NCBI GenBank assembly: GCA_003439945.1
Contig: QVRM01002466.1
Coordinates: 124,001 to 188,000 of the forward strand
Length of the DNA: 64,000 nucleotides
DNA from: Dermanyssus gallinae
Lineage: Eukaryota > Arthropoda > Arachnida > Mesostigmata > Dermanyssidae
Direction: 5' to 3'
Below the pieces are notes generated by a model. That model ran no database searches, was not told the DNA's origin, and saw only the letters and a program-made list of their open reading frames with translations. Positions within the stretch are counted from its first letter, which is position 1. Every line of letters starts with the position of its first letter. Below are positions 1-61,605 of this stretch, piece by piece. The position numbers were made by a program, and so were the translations under genes.

Positions 1-1544
1 GTCGCAGATAAGAACTGCTCTAACTTTCTACGATGCATAAGTATTGCTGAAATAGTAACAGTGCACATACATACTAGGTAGATCAAACAGCTTGTAGCAT
101 GGAATACAGGCGATAGACGGCACATATACCACGTATATTTTATTGTTTAGCATGGTCCCCCATGAAGCTCAACACATTTAGTCCAATGAGCGTTAATAGC
201 CTTCATCTCACGAGCAAAATATTGCGAGTCGTAACATCCAACATACTCGCCGACGGCGCATATCACATTATTGTCGGTATCTGATATCTTTTCGGGAGAG
301 GAACTTTTGAGATAAAAATTAGATTCTAAAAATCTAAATTACCCGCTGACATTGACACGTGTGTCAGTTTTGGGTCGACTTCGTTAACTTTTACGGTAGC
401 CACTGTTCTTTAATTTTTAGTGCAGAAATGCTCATGCAGTATTTGATGTACTACACCATGCACATCTTTTCCGCAATTATTCCGCGCAGTTTTAAACGGC
501 GGTCAGTCATCATGAGTTTGTAGACGTCTAGCACAGTTTTCTCATTCGAAGCTGTTTCTGGCCGTCCAGAACGTGCTGCATTCTCGATGCCTACACTACA
601 CTACTCATTAAATCAATGAGGCAGTCCTTACGCCGGTGCATTAGTTCTGTAAAATGTGCATCTAATTTGACGTTAGTTTCAATTATAGTTATATCTTTAA
701 AAATGCACAGCACAGTATTAATTCTGCTCCGTTGTCACTGGAGGGCCTGACGTGTTACAGTTGCGCGACCCGCTACAAACGCAATTCGAATTTCTCTCTC
801 CGGCGCTGTAGTCGGAATCAGCCTTTTGAAATTGTAGACAGGCGATTCTACGAACTTGTTGTTTATCCACGCACTATATACACGTATATATGTACTTATA
901 TGTATACTTATATGTGTATACCTATATAGGACGTTTCCCTCGGCTGGATAGGGAACCTATCAGATTTCATGCACCTGTGGAGTCTCGACATAGTGTTTAC
1001 TTTCTATGTCACACGCACACGTCAAACTATGCGTTTCATTTTGAAGGTTCTAATGGAAATAGCCTGTAATAAGCAGATACACAAAACGTTATCCGATGAG
1101 GTATACACACTGTGTTTAGACCCGCCGCACGACTTTCTTTGATTTTGCTCTTTATCAAAACTGAGAGCTGTTCTGCTGGATGATACAATGACGCAACCGA
1201 TGGTCGACGCGTTTCTACGTGTGTACTGTCTTCTTTTTGTCCTAGAAGAAGTATGTTTGTCTCATTTTCGACAGGAGACCGATTCGGTGTCCTACTCTAT
1301 GTACGCTGGTGCAAGTCCGTGGCCAACCTATTATTTCTGTCCAGAATGAAAATGAGCAGAATGAGTGTGCTTGGCGTACTTCAGTCAGTCAGCTGTCTGC
1401 TGGTGAAGGCAGTCTCCACGTTTGGCTCCGGCGTAGTGGTGGGCTACCTTGAACATGCAGGCCATTTGCCAATGCGCTATTCATGATTTAACGTCTGTCA
1501 TTTAACGTGTGCATTCAACTGTATGTTCTTAAAAAAATACTACT
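1..1544. other. Upstream DNA without a recognisable gene
   Basis: No ORF here has convincing codon structure or a recognisable motif. The stretch is moderately AT-rich. It contains one dispersed repeat (731-825, listed separately) and short alternating TA/TG runs near 885-928. Nothing suggests an exon of the downstream PDZ gene, although an untranslated first exon could not be recognised by eye. Confidence 0.5.
731..825 (+). repeat. Dispersed repeat, copy 1
   Basis: This segment shares a diverged block with 59092-59215: a CTGGAG-G-CTGAC-TGTT-CAGTTGCG core, followed by a TCTCTCTCCG-CGCTGTA-TCG block. The two copies lie on either side of the PDZ gene, in the same orientation. No coding potential was seen. 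It is probably a piece of an old unidentified transposon. Confidence 0.5.
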
Positions 1545-1735
1545 TTTCGGGCTCACTCCCAGCCGAGATTTAGCGTCCACGGGACTGCTTTTCGCTTTGT
1601 TTCATAGACGGACCGCCATAAATATGTACAAATGTGCAACGGTGAACGGTTCGAACCCGTGCTGCACTTATGTGTCTCCTCTGGTCGCGAGGCGCACGCG
1701 AATGTACCCAGCACGCCACCACCGGACTCGACAAC
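1545..1735 (-). mobile_element. tRNA-derived SINE, copy 1
   Basis: Read on the minus strand, this has a tRNA-like head with a GGTTCGAACC B box near 1650. A body follows that is shared with copies at 8546, 17394 and 28650: 'GTCTATGAA-CAA-GCGAAAAGCAGTCCCGTGGACG-TAAATCT-GGCTG'. The head and body together define a pol III-type short interspersed element. The copy is diverged and lies upstream of the host gene. Confidence 0.75.
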
Positions 1736-1739
1736 TGTG

Positions 1740-2555
1740 CGTACGTATCTACTGCCTACTGTTTAGTTGCGCGCCTTCTTCATGTACGAACGAACGCCAA
1801 TATGCTGGCTTTGCAAATTTTGCAGGGTCACGTTCCAGGTGACAAATGGTGGCATACTCGTGACATCGTTTAGTTCATTCTTGATCGATGTGGCACAGCA
1901 GCTTACAGAATTTGCGCCATACTCAAAGATGCATCGACATACATGTCTAAATGTTTATTTTTGCTCGTCGTCCTTGCCGCCTACGGTCGATCCAAGCTCA
2001 TGTGCACACTGCTCTCAACAGTCACATTATTGGTTGTATTGTTAGTTGTGCCATATGTTCAACGTTATGCTTAACGTCAGGATGACAAGAGGATGTGTGC
2101 GTTCGACGTCCGTGCCACAGGCCTTAAAGCCCATTGCTAGCGTCGAGACATGTTTTGTACTGAATATATGTTAAATAAAGATGTATGTTATATTTTAAAA
2201 TAAAAATGTCATCCGTTAAGAAGGATAGCCGTTCTATAGAAACAATTAAATCGTCACTGCAAATTTGTAAACCGTGCTCCGTAAATCGTTATCATCAGTC
2301 CACTCTCTCCAGTCGGTGGGATTTACGTATACATAGTTACGTAATTAGATTTCTGCCTCTCGAATCTCACCAAGCTAGTCTTTCACCAAAGAGAAGAAGA
2401 TAACGCTGCTTACGGTTACCATTTGATATTTTGCCTGTTACCCAAAAACTTGTTGCCGCACGAAATTCATCTGACGGTTAAGCAAACCCTGCACTGGAAT
2501 AAAGTTATCATCTGCGTGACATGCTGACGAATGCCGATTCAAGATGCCTAAAGAA
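1740..2555. other. Unassigned sequence
   Basis: No gene or repeat was recognised. ORFs here are short, overlap in several frames and show no motif. Confidence 0.4.
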
Positions 2556-3120
2556 GACTGCTAGCCTCGGTGGCGGCGGAATCTCATAAGACTTATCGGT
2601 TCGGACAGACCTGGTCCCGCGCACAGCACCGGCGAAACCGGACAGTCTTGCGCTCAGCGCAGCGAATAATGGTCAATCGAGTTTGCAGGAGATACCTAAC
2701 AGTTTCTATTACGGCCCTTTTGGGTCTAGCTCGGATGATCCCGTGGGACCTGAAAGATTTCTGTTCAACGGTGCCAGCGTTTCGACACTTAGAAAGCAAA
2801 GCTGTGAGCTTAGCAGGACAAGTGAGACCTGACGAGACAAAGCTAAGGCCCGGGACATTGGATTGCGTCACTTCTCCTCGACCAACAGAAGTGGTCTGAC
2901 AAACCGCCCGGGGAGCTGTCATATTATACTATACAGGTTCTCAGAGGACACGGACAATTTCCAGATTGTCCAGCAGTGAAGATCGACAACACAGAAGTGG
3001 ATATATATGCATCCTTTGTCAAGCAGCGAAAACCGACGACGTCGAGTGCATAGTCGCACAACGCACGGCAATGCAAGGCGCGCTCCGAGGCTAAACCATA
3101 CGTGACGTAGTGAACCACAT
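2556..3120 (+). pseudogene. R1-like non-LTR retrotransposon relic (C-terminal part)
   Basis: The frame at 2570-2899 contains a string resembling the region after the RT domain in R1-clade elements: LRSAQRIM-NRVCRRYLTVS, then ALLGLARMIPWDLKDF. About 30 bp later another frame carries ELSYYTIQVLRGHGQF, resembling the 'T-VLTGHG-F' motif near the C-terminus of these polyproteins. The switch of frame and the stops around 2897 and 3049 show the copy is broken. The catalytic RT and endonuclease domains are absent. Such proteins copy element RNA into chromosomal target sites; this relic cannot. The assignment is by recalled motif pattern. Confidence 0.6.
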
Positions 3121-3360
3121 GCTCACCGTCCATCAGAGATGGAGAGACGGGGCAGCCTCAAGTCAATTATGGAGCTGAAGACGATTCGCGAGGAACAACG
3201 GAGGAGCCACCGTGGAGGACGATCCTCTACGGAAAGTCAAGGCGAGGAGTCCACAAGAGGGAAGGGGGGGGGGGTAACAAAACGCAGCAGAACCCCTCTA
3301 GCTAATCTCGCCGCACTTCCAGGTCGAACGCGTATTGGAAGGGCGGATTGAGCGTTAGCA

Positions 3361-5270
3361 TGTGAGACTTCTCCCTGTGGGCTTTAAAGTAATGCCATAC
3401 AATTCCGAGCCCGTGGGCGTGGAGGAGGGATATCGGCTTTGAGTGTGAGAGTCCTACACTAGGTGCTGTGCGCTACAGGCAATGCTAGTGCATAACATAT
3501 TTTCGAGACCTCCCAAACACGGTGCAAAGAGATGATTGCGAATAAAATATTTTTCATGCACACGGCAAATTTTCTAAAGGGTCAGTCAGCTATCGTTAAC
3601 TCTTATCAAGCATCTCAAGACGAAGCTATCACAATACGATACGCATACGTACATTAGAATTTTAAATATAAAGAGCCGTCTCTACCAAGCTGTCATGAAT
3701 AATATTGGAGTCTTATTTTTTTGTACAATATATCCTATTAAAGACGCCTGTATTTCAGTTTTGTTTGATTATTGATATTATAAGTGTAGTTTCATTCTTT
3801 GTTTATTAACCTTCCAGGCTTTAGGACCTCCACCTTAACTATCTCATTTCATAATTTAGCACAATATACTTGAACGACTTTATCGTTGCTTTATCCAATT
3901 TATCACAGTTTGGTCATAAAGCGGGGTCAAACTCGTTGTATCCGTTATGGTGCTATTATTGGTTTGGGTTGCATTTTAGATAGGCAAACATACTTATGTC
4001 ACGAATTCTCTTTTTACACTTGCTTTGTTGCCGGTGAGACTCCTACATTCGTATACAGCTTTATTGAAAGTTAACTGGATGGAGTGTCTCTAGCTTTTCA
4101 ACGAAATGTGTAAAATCGTTTGTGCTTCACGTATTCATAGTGTAGTGCTCAAATTTTGTAGTTTATGCAGCAAAATGAAAATGCATCAATCTAAAAGCAC
4201 TTTTGGCAGTATTATGCTTACACAGTAAAAACGACAAACAATGGGCCTGTAATCAGACCACGTATAGGTGAGTGCTGTAAGTACCTGATTGAGCTCCTTA
4301 TCTTTATTGCGCACTTGCATATCGTTCATTCGTGATTTGGACAGGCCTCACTGAGTGGCGTAAATCCTATGATATAATCTATGTTTAAGATTTGGAATGA
4401 CAGACCCTTTTAAGTTCGGAATATTAATGTCGTTTCCCTGCGTCCACATGCTCCGCCACCCTCTTGACGGTTTAGATTTGAAATTAGGTGTGAGAACACT
4501 GTTGTGAACTGAACTGTCAGATAGCAAATTAGGCTTTTTATGCAACCACAAGGGGATCGTTACCTCATTCTTCCTTGAAGATGTGGGAATGAGGCTCTAA
4601 TTCAGCCTTGACTAGAACTATCTTGCACGGCTAGGAACACAGCGCAATCTCTTCAGCATTTGAGGTTGCCTTAGCCCTCTCTGGCGTACATTGTATTTTT
4701 GTACCCGTCTAGTGTACGTTACTTGAGATATTAGTCATGTGTGCCAGGGTCAATCACTGTCACTCGAGCTCTAGCTACGTTTTTCTCTGCAGAGGATTCG
4801 ACTAGGAGCCCAGACTGATTCAGGAAGCAGTTTTACAACCGGAGCTAAATCCGACACGCGTCTAATTCCGAGTACACGTTTGGATATAATGAAGCCCCTC
4901 TTTTTTTAGTATTTATCATCAAAGGCTTACAGAGCATCCACCAGTTTCATCATACGCACAAAGTTCCGCAAAATATTGAGAATTAAGCGTCCGATGTATA
5001 TGGGCAACCCACAGGAATCTAAGGACACATTTGCAAAAAAAGACTTTCAAAGTTTTTATAGTATTGGCTTTATAGCGCTAAGTTAAAGACAGCCTCCCCT
5101 CTCCTTTTGTCCATGACACCCACTATGGATAACCATTCCTCTACACACGGTTAGTGACATGCATCTGCCTGAAAACCCAATTTTTCCGTTTTCTGTAAGC
5201 TCTTAAATAATATTATATTCGACATGATATGGGACTTTATCAATTAGTGACATTAGATATGCCCCTCTCT
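3361..5270. other. AT-rich stretch without a recognised feature
   Basis: No convincing ORF, tRNA or repeat was found. The sequence is AT-rich non-coding DNA upstream of the (AT)n array. Confidence 0.45.
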
Positions 5271-5274
5271 CTCT

Positions 5275-5275
5275 C

Positions 5276-5308
<33 letters not shown>

Positions 5309-5337
5309 GTATATATATGTATATATGTATATATGTA

Positions 5338-5389
<52 letters not shown>
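5275..5389. repeat. (AT)n microsatellite with TG interruptions
   Basis: An alternating TA tract with periodic ATGTAT interruptions, preceded by a short CT run. Tyr/Ile-rich ORFs on both strands are artefacts of this repeat. Confidence 0.95.
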
Positions 5390-5390
<1 letters not shown>

Positions 5391-5674
5391 GTTTGTACAT
5401 ACATGAGGAGTAATAAGAAGTTAACTACAGAAACAACAAAACGAAGCCAATGACGAACCAGCAACAACCCTTCCATTGTGATGCTGCACTGTTGCCAACC
5501 TCGCCCTCTGTCGCACCGCTGAGCGGTTTTCGCGAGGTCAGGCAGAGCAGTAGACTGACTGACGACTGATTGATAGGTGCAGCCGATGCAGCAATAGTGA
5601 AGTTTACGGCAACCGCTGCCGTGTATGTTTTTGTTGTTGTTGTTGCGGCTGTTGTCTGAGAGTTCAACTAAAGC

Positions 5675-5935
5675 TCAGACTCTGAGGCCGCCGCGAGCGC
5701 TCTCGTCACTCCGGCCGTTCACTACCCAATCATTTGTTGGACTGCTGGGTCTGAAGGTAACCACTTTTTCGAACAGTTTTAAGGAGGTTGTGTGCAACTC
5801 TAGACTGCCTCTAGAGGCGTTCTCTACGGGCTTGGAATCGCCGTGAGGCAAATCTTCAATGAGACACCGAAGGCCAAACATCAGGTTGCGATATCTAGGG
5901 TTTCCCCAACAGTCCTTGTAGCATGACAGCAGCAT
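5675..5935 (-). repeat. Dispersed repeat shared with 26.36 kb (possible LINE tail)
   Basis: The reverse complement around 5890-5925 has 'CAAGGACTG-TGGGGAAACCC' followed by TAGATATC. This recurs at about 26359-26390, and weaker similarity continues downstream through a GGCC-TCGGTG core. On the minus strand the frame reads KDCWGNPRYRNL-FG-RCLIEDLP. The LIEDL string resembles the end of the RT ORFs of elements A and B at 17-25 kb. This may be an old LINE 3' fragment, but the evidence is thin. Confidence 0.35.
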
Positions 5936-6198
5936 GGCCGCTGACTCTCAGCTATACGTGGTTGTTTATCATCTATTCGCGGAGTGTCTGAAGCAAACCT
6001 GCATGAGGCCAACAGTCTCGCAGCAATAGAGCATCGCAGAGAGGGGCAGCAGGAAGACGCCTGCCTGGGCAAACGTACCAGCAATCGTTTTTATGCACCC
6101 GCCTGCTGCGGCTGCTGAGCGGATGAGCTCGAGAATCCCTTTCATAGAGACACACATAGATACGACCTACCGACCAATTGATTGTAAGAAGCCTTGTT

Positions 6199-6202
6199 TA
6201 TA

Positions 6203-6256
<54 letters not shown>

Positions 6257-6275
6257 ACGATAGAGAGAGAGAGGA
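6199..6275. repeat. (AT)n followed by (GA)n
   Basis: An alternating AT tract of about 40 bp runs directly into a GAGA tract. Simple repeat. Confidence 0.9.
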
Positions 6276-7667
6276 AGGCCGTTGACTATTATCAAGCATA
6301 AAGCGTTTCCTCAGTAGCCTTTGACGAGGCCCCGCGTAAACTGGACGGCGGCGTTACCAACTAACTGTGTCTCTTGACGAGCGAACAAGCAGAACCGAGA
6401 ACGAGAAAGAGAACGGTCTGAGTCACTACTAACTAACTGAGTTGAAGCCGGATGAAGCCAAGCCATCTGCACGAAGACGACTTCGTTGGGGCCGGAGCTG
6501 TTTCCGGCAACAACAGCGATCAGCCTAGATAGTACAAGCCGTTTCGTGATCACCACCATCCTCATTACCATCGTCGTGGTCGTTTGAGGTTTTCGCCGTC
6601 TTCGCTGTGAGAGAGCCGTGGCCATAGTAGGTGGCCGGCAGTCCTCCTTCTCTATCCTTTCTTTCGAGCCTTCCAGTTTCGAGCTTCCGAGTCGCCCACA
6701 CGCCTTCCGCACCTATCTTTCAGCTCGCTTAGCGTCATCTACTGCCGTCCCATTTCGTTTTCTTTGCCCGAGATCGATAGGATGGAGAAGCGGCGGCTCT
6801 AACAGCGATGCTCACCAAAAGCCAGAATAGAAGCTCGGAAGATAGGTTGTAGACAAGAGATAGGTGGTTGCCTCGCGCCTCGCCTCGCAATGCAGCAGCT
6901 GCCGCTGCTGCTGCTGCGCGCCAAGGCGACCCCTATGCTTGAAGGCCCAGCAGACACGCTCACATACCATTGACTGGTTCGTCGCTATTCGCCGCTACTG
7001 CTGACGCAGCGGCCCTAGAGAAGCCACAGCGGCTAGGCCCCGAACCGAAGCTCAAGCCGAGATAGATTTTGCTCGGCAAAAGCGCCTATCTCAGCCGAGT
7101 CTAGCAGGCAAAAGGGTCGATTGAGAGAGTGGGCCACGCCGACGTGGGCAGCAGGCTGCCTACAGCGCACAACAACGACACCGGCAGCAGCAGCAGCAGC
7201 AGGAGCAACAACAGCACTACCGGCATCCCATTCAGACAGACCCAGTTCTTCCCTTTTACCTCGCCACAGCGCCCTCTGTTGTTGTTGTATGGCACGCTGC
7301 TGGGTGCGAGAGAACCTGCGTGCCTGACGCTGTGCACGCTACCACCCTTCGATGGTACCGCATCACCCTGCGATGGTACCGCATCACCAATCGGCAACGA
7401 GTGCGCCAAGTCACGACGACCGCCGGCGCTAGGGTCAAACTGCTCGAAAACAGCTCGTAGAGCGTCTTACAGGTACGTCAGGCGGGAAATAACAGCGGTG
7501 GCAGCCAGGGCAGCAGCAGCAGCGGCAATAGCAACAATATTAAGTATTAACAGCAGCAGCAGAAGCTGCAGCCGAGACGGCGGAAGCCTCACACCACCAC
7601 CACCACCACGGTTACCATCAACTCTACCTTCACCATCATCTTTCATTGTTTTCTTCTTAGTCTTATT

Positions 7668-7723
7668 TTTCTTTTTCTTCTTCTTTTTCTTCTTCTTCTT
7701 CTTCTTCTTCTTCTTCTGCTGCT
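7668..7723 (+). repeat. (TTC)n microsatellite
   Basis: Imperfect TTC/TTT triplets over about 55 bp, giving poly-Phe or poly-Lys in spurious ORFs on the two strands. Confidence 0.9.
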
Positions 7724-8137
7724 GGTGCTCTTTCCCTGCCGATCCGCAACAAACATTACCAATCGCACCACCATATACCTCATCGGTACCATCAAGCATC
7801 GTCTACGATTTGGGAGAGCTTCACGTGGAGTGCGCTCCGAGTGCGGAATTAGATACGACTAGAGGAGATTTGAAAGCGTTGAGTGCTAACCGGGCAGCGG
7901 CGGTGAGGCTGGCTGACGGTAGGAGACGATAGCAGGCGGGCAAATTGAGTGTGCGAACTCATTTTGTTCGACTTACCGTAACTCATACGGCGTGGATCGC
8001 ACTGCTGCACCGAATCTGTTCGTCGTTTTATCACACCTGTTTGTTCGGCGCGGAATCGTGCTCGTTCGAGGTGAAGATTCCACCTACCACTGTGCAGCTA
8101 AATCGGCATCAATCGTGACGGCAACAAGTGAACGCTA

Positions 8138-8221
8138 GTGCAGCAGCAGCAGCAGCAGCAACAACAAGTGAAGGCTAGTGCAGCAACAGCAACAAACTAC
8201 AACAACAACAAGCTATAGCAA
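8138..8221 (+). repeat. CAG/CAA triplet repeat in the leader
   Basis: Two related blocks of CAG and CAA triplets, each preceded by AAGTGAA-GCTAGTGCAGCA, end 37 bp before the start codon. The blocks look like a local duplication. If transcribed they form a CAG/CAA-rich 5' UTR. Confidence 0.8.
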
Positions 8222-8257
8222 CAACAACCCTTTGACCCCGACTTTGATTTCGCTACA

Positions 8258-58066
<49,809 letters not shown>

Positions 58067-58377
58067 ACACAACTGAACATCAAGCCTTGCAAGGTTTACT
58101 AAACCTCCGACTCGATTCTCTCTCTACTCTGTCGGTCGAGGCGGAACTGCAGTTGTGTCACTGCAGTTGTTAGCTGCGACTGCATCTGTTCTCGATTTGG
58201 CTGCCGCCGCCCGGGGCGTTTCGCAGCGGGGCTGCGTGGTGAACTAAACTGCAGTGCGTCTGCCTAAAGTCTGACGTCTGAGGTTCTGACGCCCGAATAG
58301 AACCACACGGAATGACACGACAGTTACACAGGACGTTATTATCATCACCGCTGGTTGTAAAGTTGAGCATATGAAGT

Positions 58378-58383
58378 AATAAA
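58378..58383 (+). terminator. Candidate poly(A) signal of the PDZ gene
   Basis: AATAAA 312 bp after the stop codon, the first such hexamer I see downstream. An overlapping AATAAA follows at 58382. Cleavage site not determinable. Confidence 0.45.
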
Positions 58384-59091
58384 TAAATATACGCGATCTG
58401 TTTGTGAAGGGGCGGCGCCAATTTTTCCCGACGTACGTGCATGCATTGTTCGCTATGCTCACCACTGCCACCACCACCACGCGCCCGTTTGAGGCTCATC
58501 CACCTCTACTGCAGTGTTCAATAGACTTGTTGTCGGCGATTTTCGCCTACACTACAATATGCGAGTCGGGTTCTCGCATACAACAACACGTACACTGACT
58601 GGTTAATTTCAATTGTCTGAAAATGATGTTCGACGCAAATTCGACCGAACGGCGAGAAACGAACGCCTGTTAACACTACTGCAGCCAACGGTGGGGCGCA
58701 TCAATGTGACGGGGTGTTGACGCTGCAAATTCTCAAGGTGGACCACCGCCTACCTCGATAGCCCCGAGGGATTGAGGCAGGTGGTACACAGCTGGTCTAA
58801 TTGGCGTAATCTATCGGGTTGCGCTAATTAAACAAGTTTTGTACGCTGGCCGATTGGAGGTGTGCGCGGTGATCTCGGTTCTTTCTCAACGCGCTCCACT
58901 TCGTCTTTACGTGCAACCTCGTTGTATTATTTTGTTTAGATCTGCCTCGTTTTGGTAACGATCATTCTGAATCAATTACGTTATCCCCCAGTTATCGTTT
59001 TTATTTCTGTAAAGAAGAGTTATTCAATTAATAGAATACCCGTTGCATCCCATAAGACGGTCATAGATACCGTTGACTGTTTCGTCCATTA

Positions 59092-59215
59092 TCGCTGGAG
59101 CGTCTGACATGTTTCAGTTGCGTGATCTGCCACAATGCTATTCGCAACCAGTCTACATGTTACTTATTTCTGTTCTTTTTGAAGGACGTCTCTCTCCGAC
59201 GCTGTAATCGAATTG
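59092..59215 (+). repeat. Dispersed repeat, copy 2
   Basis: Counterpart of 731-825, interrupted by about 30 bp of additional sequence. Confidence 0.5.
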
Positions 59216-59228
59216 GCGATGCCACAAA

Positions 59229-59231
<3 letters not shown>

Positions 59232-59282
<51 letters not shown>
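59232..59282. repeat. (AT)n microsatellite
   Basis: Pure TA of about 50 bp. Confidence 0.95.
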
Positions 59283-59284
<2 letters not shown>

Positions 59285-60384
59285 GAAAGAATTCGAGCTA
59301 TATTATTTCAATATAGTGTCACTATGGAAGCAACTTACGCTAGAAGCTGTCCTATTGTGCCGAAGCAAGAAGTTGTGCCGTCAAGGTTGTTATGTGGCGC
59401 CCCATATATATGATTGTACTCGCGTGAATTCGCGTCTATTTTTGCCTACTACTTTCCCGACCTTTTGTCGGGCAGAGATGCCACAGGCTGAAGATATACT
59501 ATAGTGAACAATGGCATTTGCAGTCGCAGGCCTTGCCAAGTCAAGACGTCGCCATAACTAGCCGGGCAAATGATCTCAGCAGGCTAAAATATACCGCCTT
59601 CCAGGAGTTCTGCCAGGTGGTGCTTTATACGACAAATGCATAATGGTCTGACAAACCGAAACGCAGAATGACGCCGTTCGTAGAGGTATCTAATTAGCAC
59701 GACGATAGTGTGGTTATATATATATATATATATTTATATATATAATATTTATGTTATAGTACTTGTATTAATTACTTTTAGTTAATTACGAGTAAATATG
59801 TCTTTATTGATTCGGGGTTCTGATATCCTGTTAGGCTCAGGTTTCTGATTACACCGCAGTTCATTAATCAAACATAGAAGGTTGCTTTATTAGATGGCTT
59901 TTCTGCTAGCACAAGAACTATGGAAAAATAACTACAGAAAGTAGGCTGCAAACACTCCGGGAGAAGCCACGTCCTCTGCTGAGCTCTGAAGTATTAAAAA
60001 TCTTGCGCTCAAGGAGTAACCTTTTTTTATTGACCAAATCAGTCCGACTAGATTGTTGAGGTTTTCTCGGATCTCTTTAGTACATCGAGAAAGTATAATT
60101 TCCACTTTAAGTCACTACAGTTCCTGCATAAATAATTTTATATTGTATGTGAACACGAATTTAATTGATTCTATATAGCACCAGAGAAACAATTGCCTAG
60201 GAGAGAACGTGCTCGCATTTATCAACTTGTAAGTAACCAAAGTACTTCTCACACGCTGGCCAAGCATGTGATTCAGATTCAGAACGTGGTTTATTTGCGA
60301 AACTGCATTACAAATGCTTAAGTTTTCAAAAAAAAATGACATTTCATACAATAGAGTGAATCTACACAGTCACAGGATTATATA

Positions 60385-61500
60385 CAGGTAGTTCAATAAG
60401 TTCTTAGAATGAAAACCGAGAATTTTCCAAATCATGTTTTTAAATTTGTCTTATTCGATATACTCCCCGAGAAGCTCGATACACTTTTCCCACCGAGATT
60501 TCAGAGCTTTCATACCTCTTGAGTAGAATTCCGCGTCGTTAGACTGAAAATAGGCATTGACAGCAGCCTTAACCTCTTCATTGCTGGAAAAACGCTTTCC
60601 ACCGAGACTATTCTTCAAATGTCCGAAGAGGAAATAATCAGAGGGGGCCAGGTCTGGAGAATAGGAGGGTTGTTCAATAAGTTCGAACCTCAGTTGGGCC
60701 AGTTTTGCCGATGCTTGCCGGGACTTGTGTGCAGGAGCATTGCCCTGGTGAAACGGGACAACCTTCTTCTGCAAAGCGGGCCGTTTCACGATGAGTTCTT
60801 GTTAACGGCAGTCCAACAGTCTTGCATAATATTCTCCTGTGATCGTTTTACAGCTCTCAAGATAGTCGACCAGCATTATTCTACGTTGGTCTTAAAAAAC
60901 TGTAGCCATCGCCTTTCCGGTCAATGCCGTTGTCCGCACCCTCTTCGGAGGTCCTTCACCAGGTGCACACCATTGGCAAGATGCTTCTTGGGTCTCGGGA
61001 GTGTAGTGATGAACCCGGCTTTCATCGACGGTCATGAATCTGCACCAAAAATCCGACAGATTGTTCGACATCTTGGCCAAATTTCGCTGTAAAGCCAAAA
61101 CAGGCGCGTCTTTTTGGCCTTGGTTGAGCAAATGCGGCAGCCATTTTGCTCTAAGCTCTTTCATCTTCAAGTTTTCGTGTAGGATAAAATGCACACTGCC
61201 TAAACTAATCCCTAATGCCTCCGCTATTTCCTTAATGTTCATTCGCTTATCTGTGCCAAGAATTTGTCGCACTTTCTCTACGTTTTCCTCATCAGTTGCC
61301 GTTTTTTGGCCTCCTGGACGTAGTTCATCCTCGGTGCTCCTGCGACCTCTTTTTAACACATTAATCCAGTTGGAAACAGTGGCAAAACATGGCGCAGAGT
61401 CACTGTACGTCTCGTCTAACTCAATTTTTACTTAGGTCGCATTCCAACCTTTGAAATAAAAATGCTTGATAACCACTCGAAACTCTTTTTTCTCCATTTT
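60385..61500 (-). mobile_element. Dead mariner transposon, second family
   Basis: The right end on this strand reads CAGGTAGTTCAATAAGTTCTTAG next to TA, a mariner-like terminal repeat. Its partner is not found near 61500-61600, so the 5' end is lost or diverged. The coding frame starts at about 61497 (ATGGAGAAAAAAGAG). An in-frame TAA after WNAT comes early. LKRGRRSTEDE, MNIKEIAEALGISLGSVHFIL, TVDESRVHHYTPET, ITGEYYARLL (followed by a stop), HQGNAPAHKS and YSPDLAPSDYFLFGHLK follow. The second catalytic Asp of HHDNAPAH is replaced by Gly. It is a different subfamily from the copy at 47.6 kb. Confidence 0.88.
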
Positions 61501-61605
61501 TCTCGTCACAACAGTATTGCCGACCCTTTTGTATGGTGGCTCTTATAACGCATGAATCAATTTCCATCTCCGCAGCTCTTCACTTCACAACGCCTGCTAA
61601 TACCC

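Larger units (their letters stand above)
6300..8257 (+). promoter_or_regulatory. Presumed promoter and 5' leader region of the PDZ gene
   Basis: About 2 kb before the start codon is richer in GC, CpG and triplet runs (CAG, CAC, TTC) than the surrounding intergenic DNA and lacks recognisable transposons. This composition, and its position directly before exon 1, suggest promoter and untranslated leader sequence. No TATA box, initiator or upstream splice site could be fixed with confidence, so the transcription start is unknown. The open frame at 7129-7932 is driven by a TTC run and is not accepted as a gene. Confidence 0.4.
58400..60384. other. Downstream intergenic DNA
   Basis: No further gene recognised. 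It contains repeat copy 2 (59092-59215), an (AT)n at 59232-59282 and a shorter one near 59716-59745. Confidence 0.45.

Noticed and set aside
5229..5476. Tyr/Ile-rich ORFs here and over every (AT)n array
   Set aside because: Direct translation of TA alternation, with no start or context specific to a gene.
7129..7932. A 267-codon ORF before the PDZ gene
   Set aside because: Its centre is poly-Phe from a TTC run and the rest follows CAG/CAC triplets. Overlapping frames are equally open on both strands, and no domain is visible.
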